64,000 nt of DNA from Clostridia bacterium (GTDB taxonomy: Bacteria; Bacillota; Clostridia; Lachnospirales; CAG-274), in the NCBI GenBank assembly GCA_030524425.1, contig JAUNGN010000003.1:62001-126000 (forward strand), read 5' to 3'. Under the pieces are notes generated by a model. It ran no database searches. It was not told the origin of the DNA and saw nothing but the letters and a program-made list of their open reading frames with translations. The translations under genes were made by a program, and so were the position numbers. Shown one piece after another: positions 18,586 to 29,096 of this stretch. Each line of letters starts with the position of its first letter. Position 1 is the stretch's first letter.

Positions 18586-19890
18586 ATGGCATCAAAAATG
18601 GATGATAAAAAATTAAAGTGTTCTTTTTGCGGTAAAACACAGGATATGGTCAGGCGTCTTATCGCCGGTCCTCATGTGTATATTTGTAATGAGTGTATAG
18701 AATTGTGTCATGAATTAATTCAGGAGGAACTTGAGGCAGAAACAGAGGATTTTAATATCAATAATGATTTGCCTACGCCTGTTGAAATAAAAGACGTTCT
18801 TGATGAATATGTAATTGGTCAGAATGAAGCAAAAAAGGCTTTAGCTGTTGCTGTTTATAATCATTATAAAAGAATTTCGGCAATAGACACTAAATCTGAT
18901 GTAGAGCTGCAAAAAAGTAATATACTTATGGTAGGACCTACAGGTGTTGGCAAGACACTTTTAGCACAGACTATGGCAAAACTTTTAAATGTGCCCTTTG
19001 CTATAGCTGATGCAACAAGTCTTACAGAAGCAGGATATGTAGGTGAGGATGTTGAGAACATTCTTTTAAAGATTATTCAGGCTGCTGATTTTGATATTGA
19101 AAAGGCACAAAGAGGTATTATTTATATAGACGAAATTGATAAGATTGCAAAAAAATCCGATAATCCGTCAATTACGAGAGATGTTAGCGGTGAGGGTGTT
19201 CAGCAGGCACTTTTAAAAATTTTAGAAGGCACAGTTGCAAATGTTCCGCCTCAGGGAGGCAGAAAACATCCACATCAGGAGTTTATACAGATTGATACTA
19301 CTAACATATTATTTATATTAGGCGGTGCCTTTGCCGGAATTGAAAAAATAATTGACAAGAGAATGACTAAAAAGGTTATTGGATTTGGAGCCGAGGTTAA
19401 GTCTAAGACAGATATGAAGCAAAGCAATATTATTAAAAATATTCTTCCTCAAGATTTGGTTAAATATGGACTTATACCTGAGATTATTGGAAGAATGCCG
19501 GTTGTAGCCACATTGGAAAATCTTGACGAGGATGCTTTAATTACAATATTGACTGAGCCAAAGAATGCTCTTACAAAGCAGTACAAATATATGCTTGAGC
19601 TTGACGGAGTTGAACTTGAGTTTGATTCTGAGGCGCTAAGAGCTATTGCTAAGAAAGCTATTGAGCAGGAAACAGGAGCAAGAGGCTTAAGAGCGATAGT
19701 TGAAGGTTTTATGAAGGATATAATGTATGAAATTCCTTCTGATATTACAATAGAAAAGTGTATAATAACAGAGAATACTGTTATTAAGGGTGAAAAGCCT
19801 GAATATATCCGTAATGCCGAAAGGTCCGGAAGCAGGGTAAGAAAAACCAGAAAGGCAGCTGTACCTAAAGCAAATATGAATGCAGGCTGA
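18586..19890 (+). CDS. clpX: Clp protease ATPase subunit ClpX
   Basis: A 434-residue AAA+ unfoldase with an N-terminal C4 zinc-binding domain (CSFCGKTQ, then CNECIELC), Walker [13 protein letters not shown] and Walker [12 protein letters not shown]. Arginine-finger and sensor regions are present in the [16 protein letters not shown] and ARGLRAIVE parts. It recognises tagged substrates and feeds ClpP. A terminator follows. Confidence 0.98.
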   Translation: MASKMDDKKLKCSFCGKTQDMVRRLIAGPHVYICNECIELCHELIQEELEAETEDFNINNDLPTPVEIKDVLDEYVIGQNEAKKALAVAVYNHYKRISAIDTKSDVELQKSNILMVGPTGVGKTLLAQTMAKLLNVPFAIADATSLTEAGYVGEDVENILLKIIQAADFDIEKAQRGIIYIDEIDKIAKKSDNPSITRDVSGEGVQQALLKILEGTVANVPPQGGRKHPHQEFIQIDTTNILFILGGAFAGIEKIIDKRMTKKVIGFGAEVKSKTDMKQSNIIKNILPQDLVKYGLIPEIIGRMPVVATLENLDEDALITILTEPKNALTKQYKYMLELDGVELEFDSEALRAIAKKAIEQETGARGLRAIVEGFMKDIMYEIPSDITIEKCIITENTVIKGEKPEYIRNAERSGSRVRKTRKAAVPKANMNAG

Positions 19891-19914
19891 TGTTAATTAA
19901 TATAATTAATGTTT

Positions 19915-19950
19915 AAAGACGAGTAGAATATTCTTCTCGTCTTTTTTTAT
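19915..19950 (+). terminator. Terminator after clpX
   Basis: AAAGACGAG (19915-19923) pairs with CTCGTCTTT (19936-19944), followed by a T-run. Confidence 0.85.
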
Positions 19951-20105
19951 AAAAGCAGGAACGGAAAAGCAGTGTTAATAGTATTGCCGTATAATATATG
20001 TGTTGAAACTTAGGGTTATGTTGTAAACTTTTAGGATTTGTATTGTTTAATGCAGTAAATTATATTATAATATAATTTCTGAATAAGAAATGGAGGTGAA
20101 ATGTT

Positions 20106-21818
20106 TTGAAAAATAATTTTTTAGGGCTGTTACTTAAAAATATATTTGTATTTTTGGGGGCGCTTGTTTCAGCATTATTACTTACTAAGGTTACAATTAA
20201 CGGACTTGATATTATTTCTAAATCAATTGATAATTTGCTGTCAGGAAATAAAATTATATTCGTTGAATTTATTATTCCGTTAGTTATTTATACAATAATT
20301 GCCGTGATATGTGCTTTTGTTAAGGTATATTTTAGCAGGCTGTATGCTGTAAAAATTATGAGAGATTTGAGAAACTTAGTAGTTAAAAAGCTTATCAGTC
20401 TGGAATATTCTTATTATGATGACAATGGTTCAGGAAAACTGTCAACAGGACTCTTAAATGATGTTAATATAATACAGCACTTTTTGTCCGAAATGCTGCC
20501 TGAAATATTTATTACAATAATAAATGTTATGATAATGCTGATTTATATTTTTAACATTAATAAATGGCTTCTTGCCGCAATAGCTTTAAGCTATCCCTTT
20601 GTATTTTTGGCGGTGAAAATAATAAGCAGACGTGTATTGGAGCTTGCCAAGAAGAGACGTCATTATATTGATATAGAAAGTTCTGAAGTTTATGATATAT
20701 TTGGCGGTATGGACATTGTAAAAAGTTACAATCTTTATGATATTATGCTTGACAGAATAAAGAAAGCTATGCTTAATATATTTGGTGTAGAGGTTAAAAG
20801 AGCTAAGATTACATCTGTTATGGAAGCGGCCAGAATGCTTTTGAAATGGATTCCCTCCATAATTTGTCTGTCCTTTGGCGCTGTATTGGTAATAAGAAAT
20901 GATATTACCACAGGTCAGCTTATGGCATTTGTGCTTGTAACGGAGAGAGCATTTGAGCAGTTTAGCTCCTTGCCTTACTACATAAATGAGGCTGTTGATT
21001 CCTTAGTTTCAATTGAAAGGATTGAAGAGCTTCTTAGAGCTCCTGATGAGAAAGCCGGAGGAATTAAAGAATTAAATACAGGGGAAAATGCTGTTGAGCT
21101 TAACGATATTGTATTTAAATATGGAGATAATACTTTGTTTAACGGACTGAGTTTGAAAATAAAAAGGGGAGAAAAAGTCGGAATAGTCGGAAGTTCGGGA
21201 AGCGGTAAAAGTACTTTGTTTAAGCTTCTATGCGGTTTATATACTCCATTAAGCGGCAGTTATAAGCTGTTTGATACGGATTTTCATAAAATTGATATTA
21301 AATATGCCAGAGAAAAAATAGCTTTGATATCTCAGGACGTGTTTTTGTTTCCTGCTTCTATAAGAGAAAATGTTTCCTATGGAAATGATAATGCTGAGTT
21401 TGAAGAAATAGAAAAAGCCTGCAAGCTTGCCAATATTCATGACTTTATTATAAATCTTCCTAAAGGTTATGAAACAGAGGCAGGTGAGAGAGGTGTAAAG
21501 CTGTCAGGCGGTGAAAGGCAAAGATTGTCTCTTGCAAGAGCTTATTTAAAGAATGCGGAACTTTTACTTATGGATGAACCAACATCAGCCCTTGATACAA
21601 ACAATGAAAAGCTGATGAATGAAGTACTTAAAAATATGTCCCAAAACACAACGGTAGTTATTATTGCACACAGATTAAGTACTGTTGTTAATTGTGATAA
21701 TATTTTTGTAATTGAAAACGGTTCAGTTTGTGAGGAGGGAACTCATAATGTATTAATCAATAAAAAGGGCAGATACTGTGAGTTGTATAATTCTACAGAG
21801 GGAGGGAATGTAAAATGA
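20106..21818 (+). CDS. ABC exporter half-transporter, ATP-binding/permease (subunit 1)
   Basis: A 570-residue type IV ABC exporter half: six membrane helices in about residues 1-300, then an ATPase domain with Walker A GSSGSGKST, signature LSGGERQRLSLARA and Walker B LLLMDEPTSALD. The start is TTG at 20106 with GGAGGTG 7 nt upstream; the nearby ATG at 20101 runs into a stop after two codons. Its end overlaps the next ABC gene by 4 nt, so the two probably form a heterodimer. The substrate (drug, lipid or peptide) is not evident. Confidence 0.88.
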   Translation: MKNNFLGLLLKNIFVFLGALVSALLLTKVTINGLDIISKSIDNLLSGNKIIFVEFIIPLVIYTIIAVICAFVKVYFSRLYAVKIMRDLRNLVVKKLISLEYSYYDDNGSGKLSTGLLNDVNIIQHFLSEMLPEIFITIINVMIMLIYIFNINKWLLAAIALSYPFVFLAVKIISRRVLELAKKRRHYIDIESSEVYDIFGGMDIVKSYNLYDIMLDRIKKAMLNIFGVEVKRAKITSVMEAARMLLKWIPSIICLSFGAVLVIRNDITTGQLMAFVLVTERAFEQFSSLPYYINEAVDSLVSIERIEELLRAPDEKAGGIKELNTGENAVELNDIVFKYGDNTLFNGLSLKIKRGEKVGIVGSSGSGKSTLFKLLCGLYTPLSGSYKLFDTDFHKIDIKYAREKIALISQDVFLFPASIRENVSYGNDNAEFEEIEKACKLANIHDFIINLPKGYETEAGERGVKLSGGERQRLSLARAYLKNAELLLMDEPTSALDTNNEKLMNEVLKNMSQNTTVVIIAHRLSTVVNCDNIFVIENGSVCEEGTHNVLINKKGRYCELYNSTEGGNVK

Positions 21819-23428
21819 AACTTATCAGGCTATTAAAACTTATGGGTAAGGCTGTTGTTCCCTACCTTTTTGGCATAGTGTTTATGACTGTTTCTGCAAG
21901 AATGTTTAGTGTGATAAAATCCTTTCTGGTAAAGGATGTATTTGATATGATTACATACAGAAACATAACACTGGGAAATATAATTGTTAAAAATATGATA
22001 TTTGGAAGTATTTGTCTAATAATTTATATATTTACTTCCTATATGTATAAGGTAGAGTCTAAAAGAGGTCATATGAACTTAAGGGAGAATGTATTTAAAA
22101 AAATACTCAAGCTGCCTATGAGTTATTTTGAAAATAATCACAGCGGTGATTTAATGTCAAGATATTTTTATGATACAAGTCAGGCAACAGATGTTTATAC
22201 AGCTAAATTAAGGAGATTTTCTGCTCCTCTTATATCCCTTATTGTTTATATAATACCAATGCTTTGGCTGAATGTTCCTCTTACATTTTGCCTTATAGCT
22301 GCAAATGCAGTATCAATGCTTTTTAATATATATTTTACAAGAGAAACTAAGAAAGTAAGAAGCGAATTGTCTGAAAAAAACAGCAAAATGACAGAGCAGC
22401 TAAACAATATATTATCAGGTATTAGTATAATAAAAATTTTTGGTATAGGAAATAAAATATGCGACAAATATGTAAGTATTAACAGGGAATTCAGTAATAT
22501 TGATAAAAGAAATTGTAAAATAAGCGGTGAACTTGAGTCTGTAAATACATTTTTTGATTTTTTATGTTCTGTTGTGTTTCTATGTGTAGGAGTTTTATTT
22601 ACGGCAAAGGGTATTGCCGGTATTAGTGCTTTGGCTGCCATATATACAATGTACAGTGATTTCAGTACTCAATTTTTACTTGTGTGCAAATATTTCCCTG
22701 ATCTTATGGGTTGTCTTGTAAGTGCCGGGAGAATATTTGAACTTTTAGAGGAAGATGAGGAACAAGAACCGCCGAGAGCAGAAAAAACAGACACAAATGC
22801 AATGATTGAGTTTAAAAATATCAGTTTCAGCTATGATGATAGAATAATACTTGATAACTTTAATTTGGCAATAAATAAAGGAGAAGTAACGGCTATAGCT
22901 GGACCATCAGGAAAGGGCAAATCAACTATATGCAAGCTTTTGCTTGGCTTCTGCTTGCCTCAGAAAGGTAAAATTTATATAGAAGGAAAAAGTGTACATG
23001 ATATTGGACTCAAAATGATAAGAGATATCGTCGCATATGTACCACAAGAACCTTATATATTTAATGTTTCAATAGAAGAAAATATTGGTTATGGTGCTAA
23101 AAACTCATCAAAGCAGGAAATTATAAAAGCGGCAAAGGCTGCTAATGCCCATGAGTTTATTATGTCTAAACCACAGGGGTATGATACTTTAGCAGGAGAA
23201 AGGGGAAATAAGCTTTCGGGTGGCGAAAAACAGAGAATAGCCATAGCAAGAGCAATACTTAAAAATTCACCTATACTTCTGCTCGATGAAGCTACTTCGG
23301 CACTTGATACAGATAATGAAAAAGTAATTCAGGAAAGCATAAAGACCATGATGAATGGTAAAACCACACTTATGATTGCACATAGACCTGCTGCAATTAA
23401 GTCTGCTGACAGAGTAATAAGAATTTAA
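21815..23428 (+). CDS. ABC exporter half-transporter, ATP-binding/permease (subunit 2)
   Basis: A 537-residue partner of the preceding exporter. Membrane domain in about residues 1-300. The ATPase has Walker A GPSGKGKST, signature LSGGEKQRIAIARAI and Walker B ILLLDEATSALD, followed by the H-loop MIAHRPAA. Both halves retain the catalytic Glu, so neither site is plainly degenerate. It ends shortly after the H-loop, about 30 residues earlier than subunit 1. An AraC-type gene follows. Confidence 0.88.
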   Translation: MKLIRLLKLMGKAVVPYLFGIVFMTVSARMFSVIKSFLVKDVFDMITYRNITLGNIIVKNMIFGSICLIIYIFTSYMYKVESKRGHMNLRENVFKKILKLPMSYFENNHSGDLMSRYFYDTSQATDVYTAKLRRFSAPLISLIVYIIPMLWLNVPLTFCLIAANAVSMLFNIYFTRETKKVRSELSEKNSKMTEQLNNILSGISIIKIFGIGNKICDKYVSINREFSNIDKRNCKISGELESVNTFFDFLCSVVFLCVGVLFTAKGIAGISALAAIYTMYSDFSTQFLLVCKYFPDLMGCLVSAGRIFELLEEDEEQEPPRAEKTDTNAMIEFKNISFSYDDRIILDNFNLAINKGEVTAIAGPSGKGKSTICKLLLGFCLPQKGKIYIEGKSVHDIGLKMIRDIVAYVPQEPYIFNVSIEENIGYGAKNSSKQEIIKAAKAANAHEFIMSKPQGYDTLAGERGNKLSGGEKQRIAIARAILKNSPILLLDEATSALDTDNEKVIQESIKTMMNGKTTLMIAHRPAAIKSADRVIRI

Positions 23429-23529
23429 CTCTCTCAATAGTGCTTATAATTTTTAAGCAAGATTGGAAAAGACAGTATTATAAACAGGTATTATAATAAA
23501 ATAGTCAATTAATGAAGTGAGGTGTTTTT

Positions 23530-23910
23530 ATGGAGGATAATAAGATAATTGAGGACAGTATAGCTTATATTGAGGCTAATATTCATAATCAGTTAATGTT
23601 AAAGGATATAGCGGATTATGCGGGATATTCCGAGTACCACTTTTCAAGAATGTTTAAAAGATATATGGGTATTTCAATAATGAGGTTTGTTAGAAGACGC
23701 AGGCTTGTAAAAGCTGCAGAGGATATATTAAATGGTGATAGGATTATAGATGTTGCTATGAAATACGGATACCAATCTCACAGCGGTTTTACAAAGGCTT
23801 TTAAAAGTGAATTTGGATTTTCTCCAGTATTTATACGGGTAAAGGTTTTCATGAGAGGAGGTAGTGTTATGAATTATATACATAGGAATCAATATAGTGC
23901 CTGTGCTTAA
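23530..23910 (+). CDS. Short AraC-family regulator (DNA-binding domain only)
   Basis: A 126-residue protein made almost only of the AraC/XylS double HTH: LMLKDIADYAGYSEYHFSRMFKRYMG (first HTH) and IIDVAMKYGYQSHSGFTKAFKSEFGFSP (second). The effector domain (for example GyrI-like) usual in this N-terminal-HTH subgroup is absent, and no frameshifted continuation is seen before the terminator. It may act as a MarA/SoxS-like stand-alone activator, possibly of the upstream ABC exporter. Confidence 0.82.
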   Translation: MEDNKIIEDSIAYIEANIHNQLMLKDIADYAGYSEYHFSRMFKRYMGISIMRFVRRRRLVKAAEDILNGDRIIDVAMKYGYQSHSGFTKAFKSEFGFSPVFIRVKVFMRGGSVMNYIHRNQYSACA

Positions 23911-23986
23911 TAAGCGGATATTATTGAAGGGTTAAGATTTATTTTAGTTTTGGTACAATATATTTGGAATTTCGGAAAATAGGATA

Positions 23987-24026
23987 TAAAAACTAAAGCT
24001 CCCAAATTTGGGAGCCTTAGTTTTTA
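23987..24026. terminator. Bidirectional terminator between the AraC gene and the P-loop gene
   Basis: AAAAACTAA plus GCTCCCAAA pair with TTTGGGAGC plus TTAGTTTTT. The A/T flanks give a U-tract on both strands between convergent genes. Confidence 0.88.
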
Positions 24027-24037
24027 TATGTAGTTAA

Positions 24038-24451
24038 TTAAATTAATACATTAGCAATTTCCTTTGGTAAATCTGTAGGAAGAGTATTTGCCGCAGCAAT
24101 AAAATCTATACCATACTTATCACCAATAGCCTTAAGTTTTGCTACTAATTTAATAATATCTTCACTGTCAAGTTTTTCAACAATTTTAAAAATACCGTCT
24201 ATAAATATCTTTTCAATGTCGCTGTTCTGAGAAAGAATACCATAAATAAAACCTATTAACTCTCTATAGTTAGCTAATGGAAATTCAGCAACCTCTACAA
24301 ATCTAACTGAGTGATCTAAATCGTAAATATGTCTGCTATCATCATCAATATATACAACACAACCATTGCCTGTCTTTGCTGCGTTATTAGCCATTTCTAA
24401 TAACTTCTTTGTCTTACCTTCACCTTTTTCACCTGCTAAAATCTGTACCAT
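24038..24451 (-). CDS. Small P-loop ATP-binding protein (often annotated PilT-like)
   Basis: A 137-residue protein with an N-terminal Walker A (LAGEKGEGKTKKLLEMAN, residues 5-22), a Walker B-like IEKIFIDGIFKIVE (about 79-92) and the sensor-like FIAAANTLPTDLP. Such stand-alone proteins are common in Clostridia and often named twitching motility protein PilT, but the PilT hexamer domains are missing. Function unknown. It has a good AGGAGG SD and about 300 bp of non-coding DNA upstream. Confidence 0.7.
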   Translation of the reverse strand: MVQILAGEKGEGKTKKLLEMANNAAKTGNGCVVYIDDDSRHIYDLDHSVRFVEVAEFPLANYRELIGFIYGILSQNSDIEKIFIDGIFKIVEKLDSEDIIKLVAKLKAIGDKYGIDFIAAANTLPTDLPKEIANVLI

Positions 24452-24694
24452 AGTGATTTCCTCCTTAAAATGAAATTGAAGAATTGTTCTTCATTCTATT
24501 ATTCCCATATCAGTTATAAATAGAATTTGAAATATGGTAATAATAAACAATGACATAATTCATTGTAAGTTTATATAATATATATTCAACAAATATTCTA
24601 ATTTTCCTTTTATTTTTTGAAAAAAATTAATAAATTTATATAAAATATTTTTTGTTAAAATATCTTAAAATTATTGTTGTTGTCAATTTATTAC
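24452..24694. other. AT-rich divergent intergenic region
   Basis: Non-coding, very AT-rich, between divergent genes. A CAATG-acataatt-CATTG dyad lies near 24549-24566. The parE promoter is at its right end. Nothing else is supported. Confidence 0.4.
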
Positions 24695-24724
24695 TTGACA
24701 AATATTTGTTTTATAGGTTAATAT
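24695..24724 (+). promoter_or_regulatory. Promoter of the topoisomerase operon
   Basis: TTGACA (24695-24700), 18 bp, TAATAT (24719-24724), with the SD of the first gene about 15 nt after the expected start. Confidence 0.65.
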
Positions 24725-24753
24725 TATAAGGATGTAGAAAGGATAGGAGTCTT

Positions 24754-26751
24754 ATGAAAAAGGGTACAACAAAAAATGAATACACAAATGAGAGCATAAG
24801 TTCACTTAAGGGTGCTGACAGAGTAAGATTGCGTCCAAGTGTAATATTTGGCTCAGATGGTCTTGAAGGCTGTGAGCATTCAGTCTTTGAAATTCTTTCT
24901 AATGCTATTGATGAAGCAAGAGAGGGCTTTGGAAATAAGATTGAAATTATTTTGGGTATAGATAATGATATAACCGTTTGTGACCATGGAAGAGGTATAC
25001 CTGTTGATTATAACTCAAATGAGGAGAGATATAATTGGGAACTGCTTTTCTGTGAAATGTATGCAGGCGGTAAATATAATAATAACAGCGGTGATAACTA
25101 TGAATTCAGTCTTGGTTTAAATGGTCTTGGCTTGTGTGCAACTCAGTACAGTTCCGAATTTATGGAGGTAACTATTTTCAGAGACGGGTACAGATACGAG
25201 CTTAACTTTCAAAAAGGCGAAAATGTAGGCGGACTGAAAAAGGAAGAAACAAATATTAAGAAAACCGGTTCTGCAATACATTGGAAACCTGACAGGGAAG
25301 TATTTACTGATATTAATATTCCTGTGGATTATTTTAAGGATATTTTAAAGAAACAGTGTATTGTAAATGCCGGACTTACATTTGAATTAATTGATGACAG
25401 AACTAAGGAAAAGTTTGTTTATTGTTATCCTGAAGGAATAAAAGATTATATTGCTGAGCTGTCAGGTGAAAAGGGATTTACTGAAATTCAGTATTATACA
25501 GGTGAAGGCAAGGGTAAGGACAGAGAAGACAAAGAGGAATATAAACTGAAGTTTGAGCTTGCCTTTTGTTTTAATAATGAAGTAAATGCCCTTGAATACT
25601 ATCACAACTCCAGTTATCTTGAATATGGAGGCTCTCCTGATAAAGCGGTAAAGTCTGCCTTTGTATATGCTATTGATAATTATTTAAAAAATAATAATCT
25701 TTATAATAAAAATGAGAAGAAAATAGTATTTTCTGATGTTGAGGACAGTCTTGTCATTATTATAAACAGCTTTTCAACTGTTACAAGCTATGAAAATCAG
25801 ACCAAAAAATCCATAACAAATAAGTTTATACAGGAGTTTTTGACTGATTATTTAAAGAAACAGCTCGAATTTTATTTTATTGAAAATAAGGCTGATGCAG
25901 ATAAAATTGCAAAGCAAATTCTTGTAAACAAAAGAAGCAGGGAAACTGCCGAAAAAACAAGAGTAAATATTAAAAAGAAGCTTACAGGGACAATTGATAT
26001 GAACAACAGAGTTGAAAAATTTGTCAATTGCCGTTCTAAAGATGTCAGTAAGCGTGAGCTCTATATAGTTGAGGGTGATTCTGCCCTGGGTTCAGTTATG
26101 CTGGGAAGAGATGCGGAATTTCAGGGTATTATGCCCATAAGGGGTAAAATTCTTAATTGCTTAAAGGCCAATTATGACAGAATTTTCAAGTCTGATATTA
26201 TAACAGACCTTTTAAAGGTTATCGGCTGTGGTGTTGAAATAAAGGCTAAGCACAATACAAGTAAGGATTTAAACAGCTTTGATATAAAAAATTTAAGATG
26301 GGATAAGATTATTATATGTACGGATGCCGATGTGGATGGTTTTCAGATAAGAACTCTTGTGCTTACAATGATATACAGGCTTGTTCCAACACTTATTGAT
26401 GAACACAAGGTATTTATTGCCGAATCACCTTTATATGAAATAACTGCAGGAAGCGGTAAAAATGAAAAAACTTATTTTGCCTATACCGAAAAGGAAAAGG
26501 CTGAAATTACTGCTAAAATTAAAGGTAATTACAAAATTCAGCGTTCAAAGGGTCTTGGTGAAAATGAGCCTGAAATGATGTGGCAGACTACCATGAATCC
26601 GGAAACGAGAAGATTAATAATGGTCATGCCTGAGGATGCAAAAATGACTTCTGATGTTTTCGATTTGCTTCTTGGAGATAATTTACAGGGAAGAAAAGAA
26701 CACATTGAAACAGAGGGTTATAAATACATTGATTTAACGGAATTGAGCTAA
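24754..26751 (+). CDS. parE: Type IIA DNA topoisomerase subunit B (ParE/GyrB family)
   Basis: A 665-residue ATPase subunit. The GHKL ATP-binding domain shows EILSNAIDEAREG, VCDHGRGIPVDY and LGLNGLG-type motifs in the first 150 residues. A transducer domain follows, then TOPRIM with EGDSALGSVMLGRD and TDADVDGFQIRTL (metal-binding Asp cluster), and the C-terminal KGLGENEPEMMW. The usual EGDSAGGSA reads EGDSALGSV. Pairing with the A subunit at 26765 suggests topoisomerase IV rather than the main gyrase, which is normally near dnaA. gyrB-like naming remains possible. Confidence 0.85.
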   Translation: MKKGTTKNEYTNESISSLKGADRVRLRPSVIFGSDGLEGCEHSVFEILSNAIDEAREGFGNKIEIILGIDNDITVCDHGRGIPVDYNSNEERYNWELLFCEMYAGGKYNNNSGDNYEFSLGLNGLGLCATQYSSEFMEVTIFRDGYRYELNFQKGENVGGLKKEETNIKKTGSAIHWKPDREVFTDINIPVDYFKDILKKQCIVNAGLTFELIDDRTKEKFVYCYPEGIKDYIAELSGEKGFTEIQYYTGEGKGKDREDKEEYKLKFELAFCFNNEVNALEYYHNSSYLEYGGSPDKAVKSAFVYAIDNYLKNNNLYNKNEKKIVFSDVEDSLVIIINSFSTVTSYENQTKKSITNKFIQEFLTDYLKKQLEFYFIENKADADKIAKQILVNKRSRETAEKTRVNIKKKLTGTIDMNNRVEKFVNCRSKDVSKRELYIVEGDSALGSVMLGRDAEFQGIMPIRGKILNCLKANYDRIFKSDIITDLLKVIGCGVEIKAKHNTSKDLNSFDIKNLRWDKIIICTDADVDGFQIRTLVLTMIYRLVPTLIDEHKVFIAESPLYEITAGSGKNEKTYFAYTEKEKAEITAKIKGNYKIQRSKGLGENEPEMMWQTTMNPETRRLIMVMPEDAKMTSDVFDLLLGDNLQGRKEHIETEGYKYIDLTELS

Positions 26752-26764
26752 GGAGGAAAGTATA

Positions 26765-28972
26765 ATGGCTAAAAGTAAATATACGGAGCAGCATATTACA
26801 GATACCCTTGAGCTTAATTATATGCCTTATGCAATGAGTGTAATTGTTTCAAGAGCAATACCGGAGATTGATGGTTTTAAGCCTGCTCACCGAAAACTGC
26901 TTTATACTATGTATAAAATGGGTTTATTGAACGGTCAAAGAACTAAATCAACTAATGTTGTAGGTCAGACAATGAAGCTTAACCCTCACGGAGATCAGAC
27001 CATATATGAAACTATGGTAAGACTTACAAGAGGAAATGATGCTCTTTTGCATCCTTTTATAGATAGTAAGGGTAACTTCGGTAAAGTGTTTTCAAGTGCT
27101 ATGGCCTATGCTGCTTCAAGGTATACTGAGGTTAAACTAGACAGTGTATGCAGTGAAATTTTTAAGGATATTGATAAAAATACTGTAGATTTTGTAGATA
27201 ATTATGACGGTACTTTAAAGGAGCCTGTATTGTTTCCGACAACATTTCCAAATGTATTGGTAACGCCTAACAAGGGTATAGCTGTTGGTATGGCAAGCAC
27301 AATTTGCAGTTTTAATCTGAGAGAGGTTTGCGAAGCTGCCATACAGTATATTAAAAATTCTGATATAGACCTGAGAGAATATTTAAAGGGTCCTGATTTT
27401 ACTACAGGCGGCGAGCTTATATACAATGCCGGAGATATGGCTAAAATATATGAAACGGGTAAAGGCAGTTTTAAGATAAGGGCTAAATATAATTATGACA
27501 AAAAGAATGGAATAATAGAAATATATGAAATACCATATACAACCAGTATTGAGGCTATTATTGACAAAATTATTGACCTTGTTAAACAAAACAAAATAAA
27601 GGAAATAAATGATGTCAGAAATGAAACGGATTTAAATGGTCTGAAAATAGCTATTGATATTAAGAGAAGTGCCGATCCAGAAAAACTTATGACTAAGCTT
27701 TATCAAATGACACCTCTTACAGACAGCTTCAGCTGTAATTTTAATATTCTTGTCAATGGCTCTCCGAAAACTATGGGAATAAAGGAAATTCTCAATGAAT
27801 GGATAGATTTCAGAATGTCCTGTATTAAGCGGCAAACTGCTTATGACCTTGAAAAAAAGGGGGAAAGACTTCATCTGTTGGAGGGCCTTGAGAAAATATT
27901 GCTGGATATTGACAAGGCTATTAAAATAATAAGAGAAACAGAAGAAGACAGTCTGGTTATACCTAATCTTATGGAAGGTTTTGGAATTGATCGGGTACAG
28001 GCTGAGTTTGTGGCAGAAATTAAGCTTAGAAATCTTAATAAAGAGTATATTTTAAGACAAACTAGGGCTATAGAGGACTTAAAAAAGGAAATTGCAGAAC
28101 TTGATGATATTTTACATCATGAAAGTAAGGTTCTGAAAATAATTATTGCTGACTTAAAGAGAGTTTCTAAAAAATATGGCAGGGACAGAAAAACAGACAT
28201 TATATATGAGCATGAAATTAAGCAGGTAGATGTTGATGACTTTATTGAAGATTATGCCGTAACGTTATTCCTGACAAAAGAGAACTATTTGAAAAAAATT
28301 ACTCAGGTTTCTCTTCAGGCATCAATGAGGGTTTCTGCCGAACATAAGCTTAAGGAAAATGATGAAATTATACAGACTATAGAAACAAATAATAAGTCTG
28401 AGCTTCTTATGTTCTCAAGCAGGCAAAATGTCTATAAGATTAAATGCCATGATTTACCTGAATGTAAAACCAGTAATATAGGTGAATATTTAAATAACCT
28501 TTTATCCATGGATAATGATGAAAGAATTGTTTATATAACAATAAGCAATGACTATAAGGGGTATATGCTTTTTGCTTTTGAAAACGGCAAGATTGCAAAA
28601 GTTGATATGTCAAGCTATGCAACAAAGACAATGAGGAAGAAATTAATAAATGCATATAGTGATAAATTTCCTCTTGTTGCAGCCTTATATATTGAAGGGG
28701 ATACAGATATTGTATTAGTTAGAGATACGGATAAGGCCATGCTGTTGAATACAGGTCTGATTCCTGAAAAGCAAACAAAGTCAACAGGCGGTGTAAGTGT
28801 ATACACATTGAAGAAAAACAGTAAGCTGACCGGAATGATGAATAAGGACGAATTTGTTTCTGCTGATATTGAATACTATCGTTCAAACAAAATACCTGCA
28901 ACAGGTCATTTTATAAATGACGGAGATAAAGAGTCCAATAATTTTCCTAAGCAGCTGGACTTATTTAATTAA
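26765..28972 (+). CDS. parC: Type IIA DNA topoisomerase subunit A (ParC/GyrA family)
   Basis: A 735-residue breakage-reunion subunit. The winged-helix domain contains SVIVSRAIPEIDGFKPAHRKLL-type motifs and the catalytic Tyr at residue 120 (AASRYTEVKL). A coiled-coil tower (about 350-450) follows, then a C-terminal domain with weak beta-propeller blades and no clear GyrA box, favouring decatenating topoisomerase IV over gyrase. It lies 13 bp after parE. Confidence 0.85.
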   Translation: MAKSKYTEQHITDTLELNYMPYAMSVIVSRAIPEIDGFKPAHRKLLYTMYKMGLLNGQRTKSTNVVGQTMKLNPHGDQTIYETMVRLTRGNDALLHPFIDSKGNFGKVFSSAMAYAASRYTEVKLDSVCSEIFKDIDKNTVDFVDNYDGTLKEPVLFPTTFPNVLVTPNKGIAVGMASTICSFNLREVCEAAIQYIKNSDIDLREYLKGPDFTTGGELIYNAGDMAKIYETGKGSFKIRAKYNYDKKNGIIEIYEIPYTTSIEAIIDKIIDLVKQNKIKEINDVRNETDLNGLKIAIDIKRSADPEKLMTKLYQMTPLTDSFSCNFNILVNGSPKTMGIKEILNEWIDFRMSCIKRQTAYDLEKKGERLHLLEGLEKILLDIDKAIKIIRETEEDSLVIPNLMEGFGIDRVQAEFVAEIKLRNLNKEYILRQTRAIEDLKKEIAELDDILHHESKVLKIIIADLKRVSKKYGRDRKTDIIYEHEIKQVDVDDFIEDYAVTLFLTKENYLKKITQVSLQASMRVSAEHKLKENDEIIQTIETNNKSELLMFSSRQNVYKIKCHDLPECKTSNIGEYLNNLLSMDNDERIVYITISNDYKGYMLFAFENGKIAKVDMSSYATKTMRKKLINAYSDKFPLVAALYIEGDTDIVLVRDTDKAMLLNTGLIPEKQTKSTGGVSVYTLKKNSKLTGMMNKDEFVSADIEYYRSNKIPATGHFINDGDKESNNFPKQLDLFN

Positions 28973-28977
28973 GTAAT

Positions 28978-29010
28978 GAGCATTCCGAAAGGAGTGCTCA
29001 AATTTTTTAT
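28978..29010 (+). terminator. Terminator after parC
   Basis: GAGCATTCC (28978-28986), GAAA loop, GGAGTGCTC (28991-28999), then AAATTTTTTAT. Confidence 0.85.
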
Positions 29011-29061
29011 ATTTTTTAAAAAATTTTTAACAAGAGCTAAGTAAGAAATAGAGGTTTATGG

Positions 29062-29090
29062 TTGACAAATTTCGTTAAATATGTTATGAT
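29062..29090 (+). promoter_or_regulatory. Promoter of the convergent small RNA (candidate antitoxin)
   Basis: TTGACA (29062-29067), 17 bp, TATGAT (29085-29090). It matches the opposite-strand toxin promoter (29335-29363) at 21 of 29 positions without gaps. Confidence 0.75.
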
Positions 29091-29096
29091 TAAACC

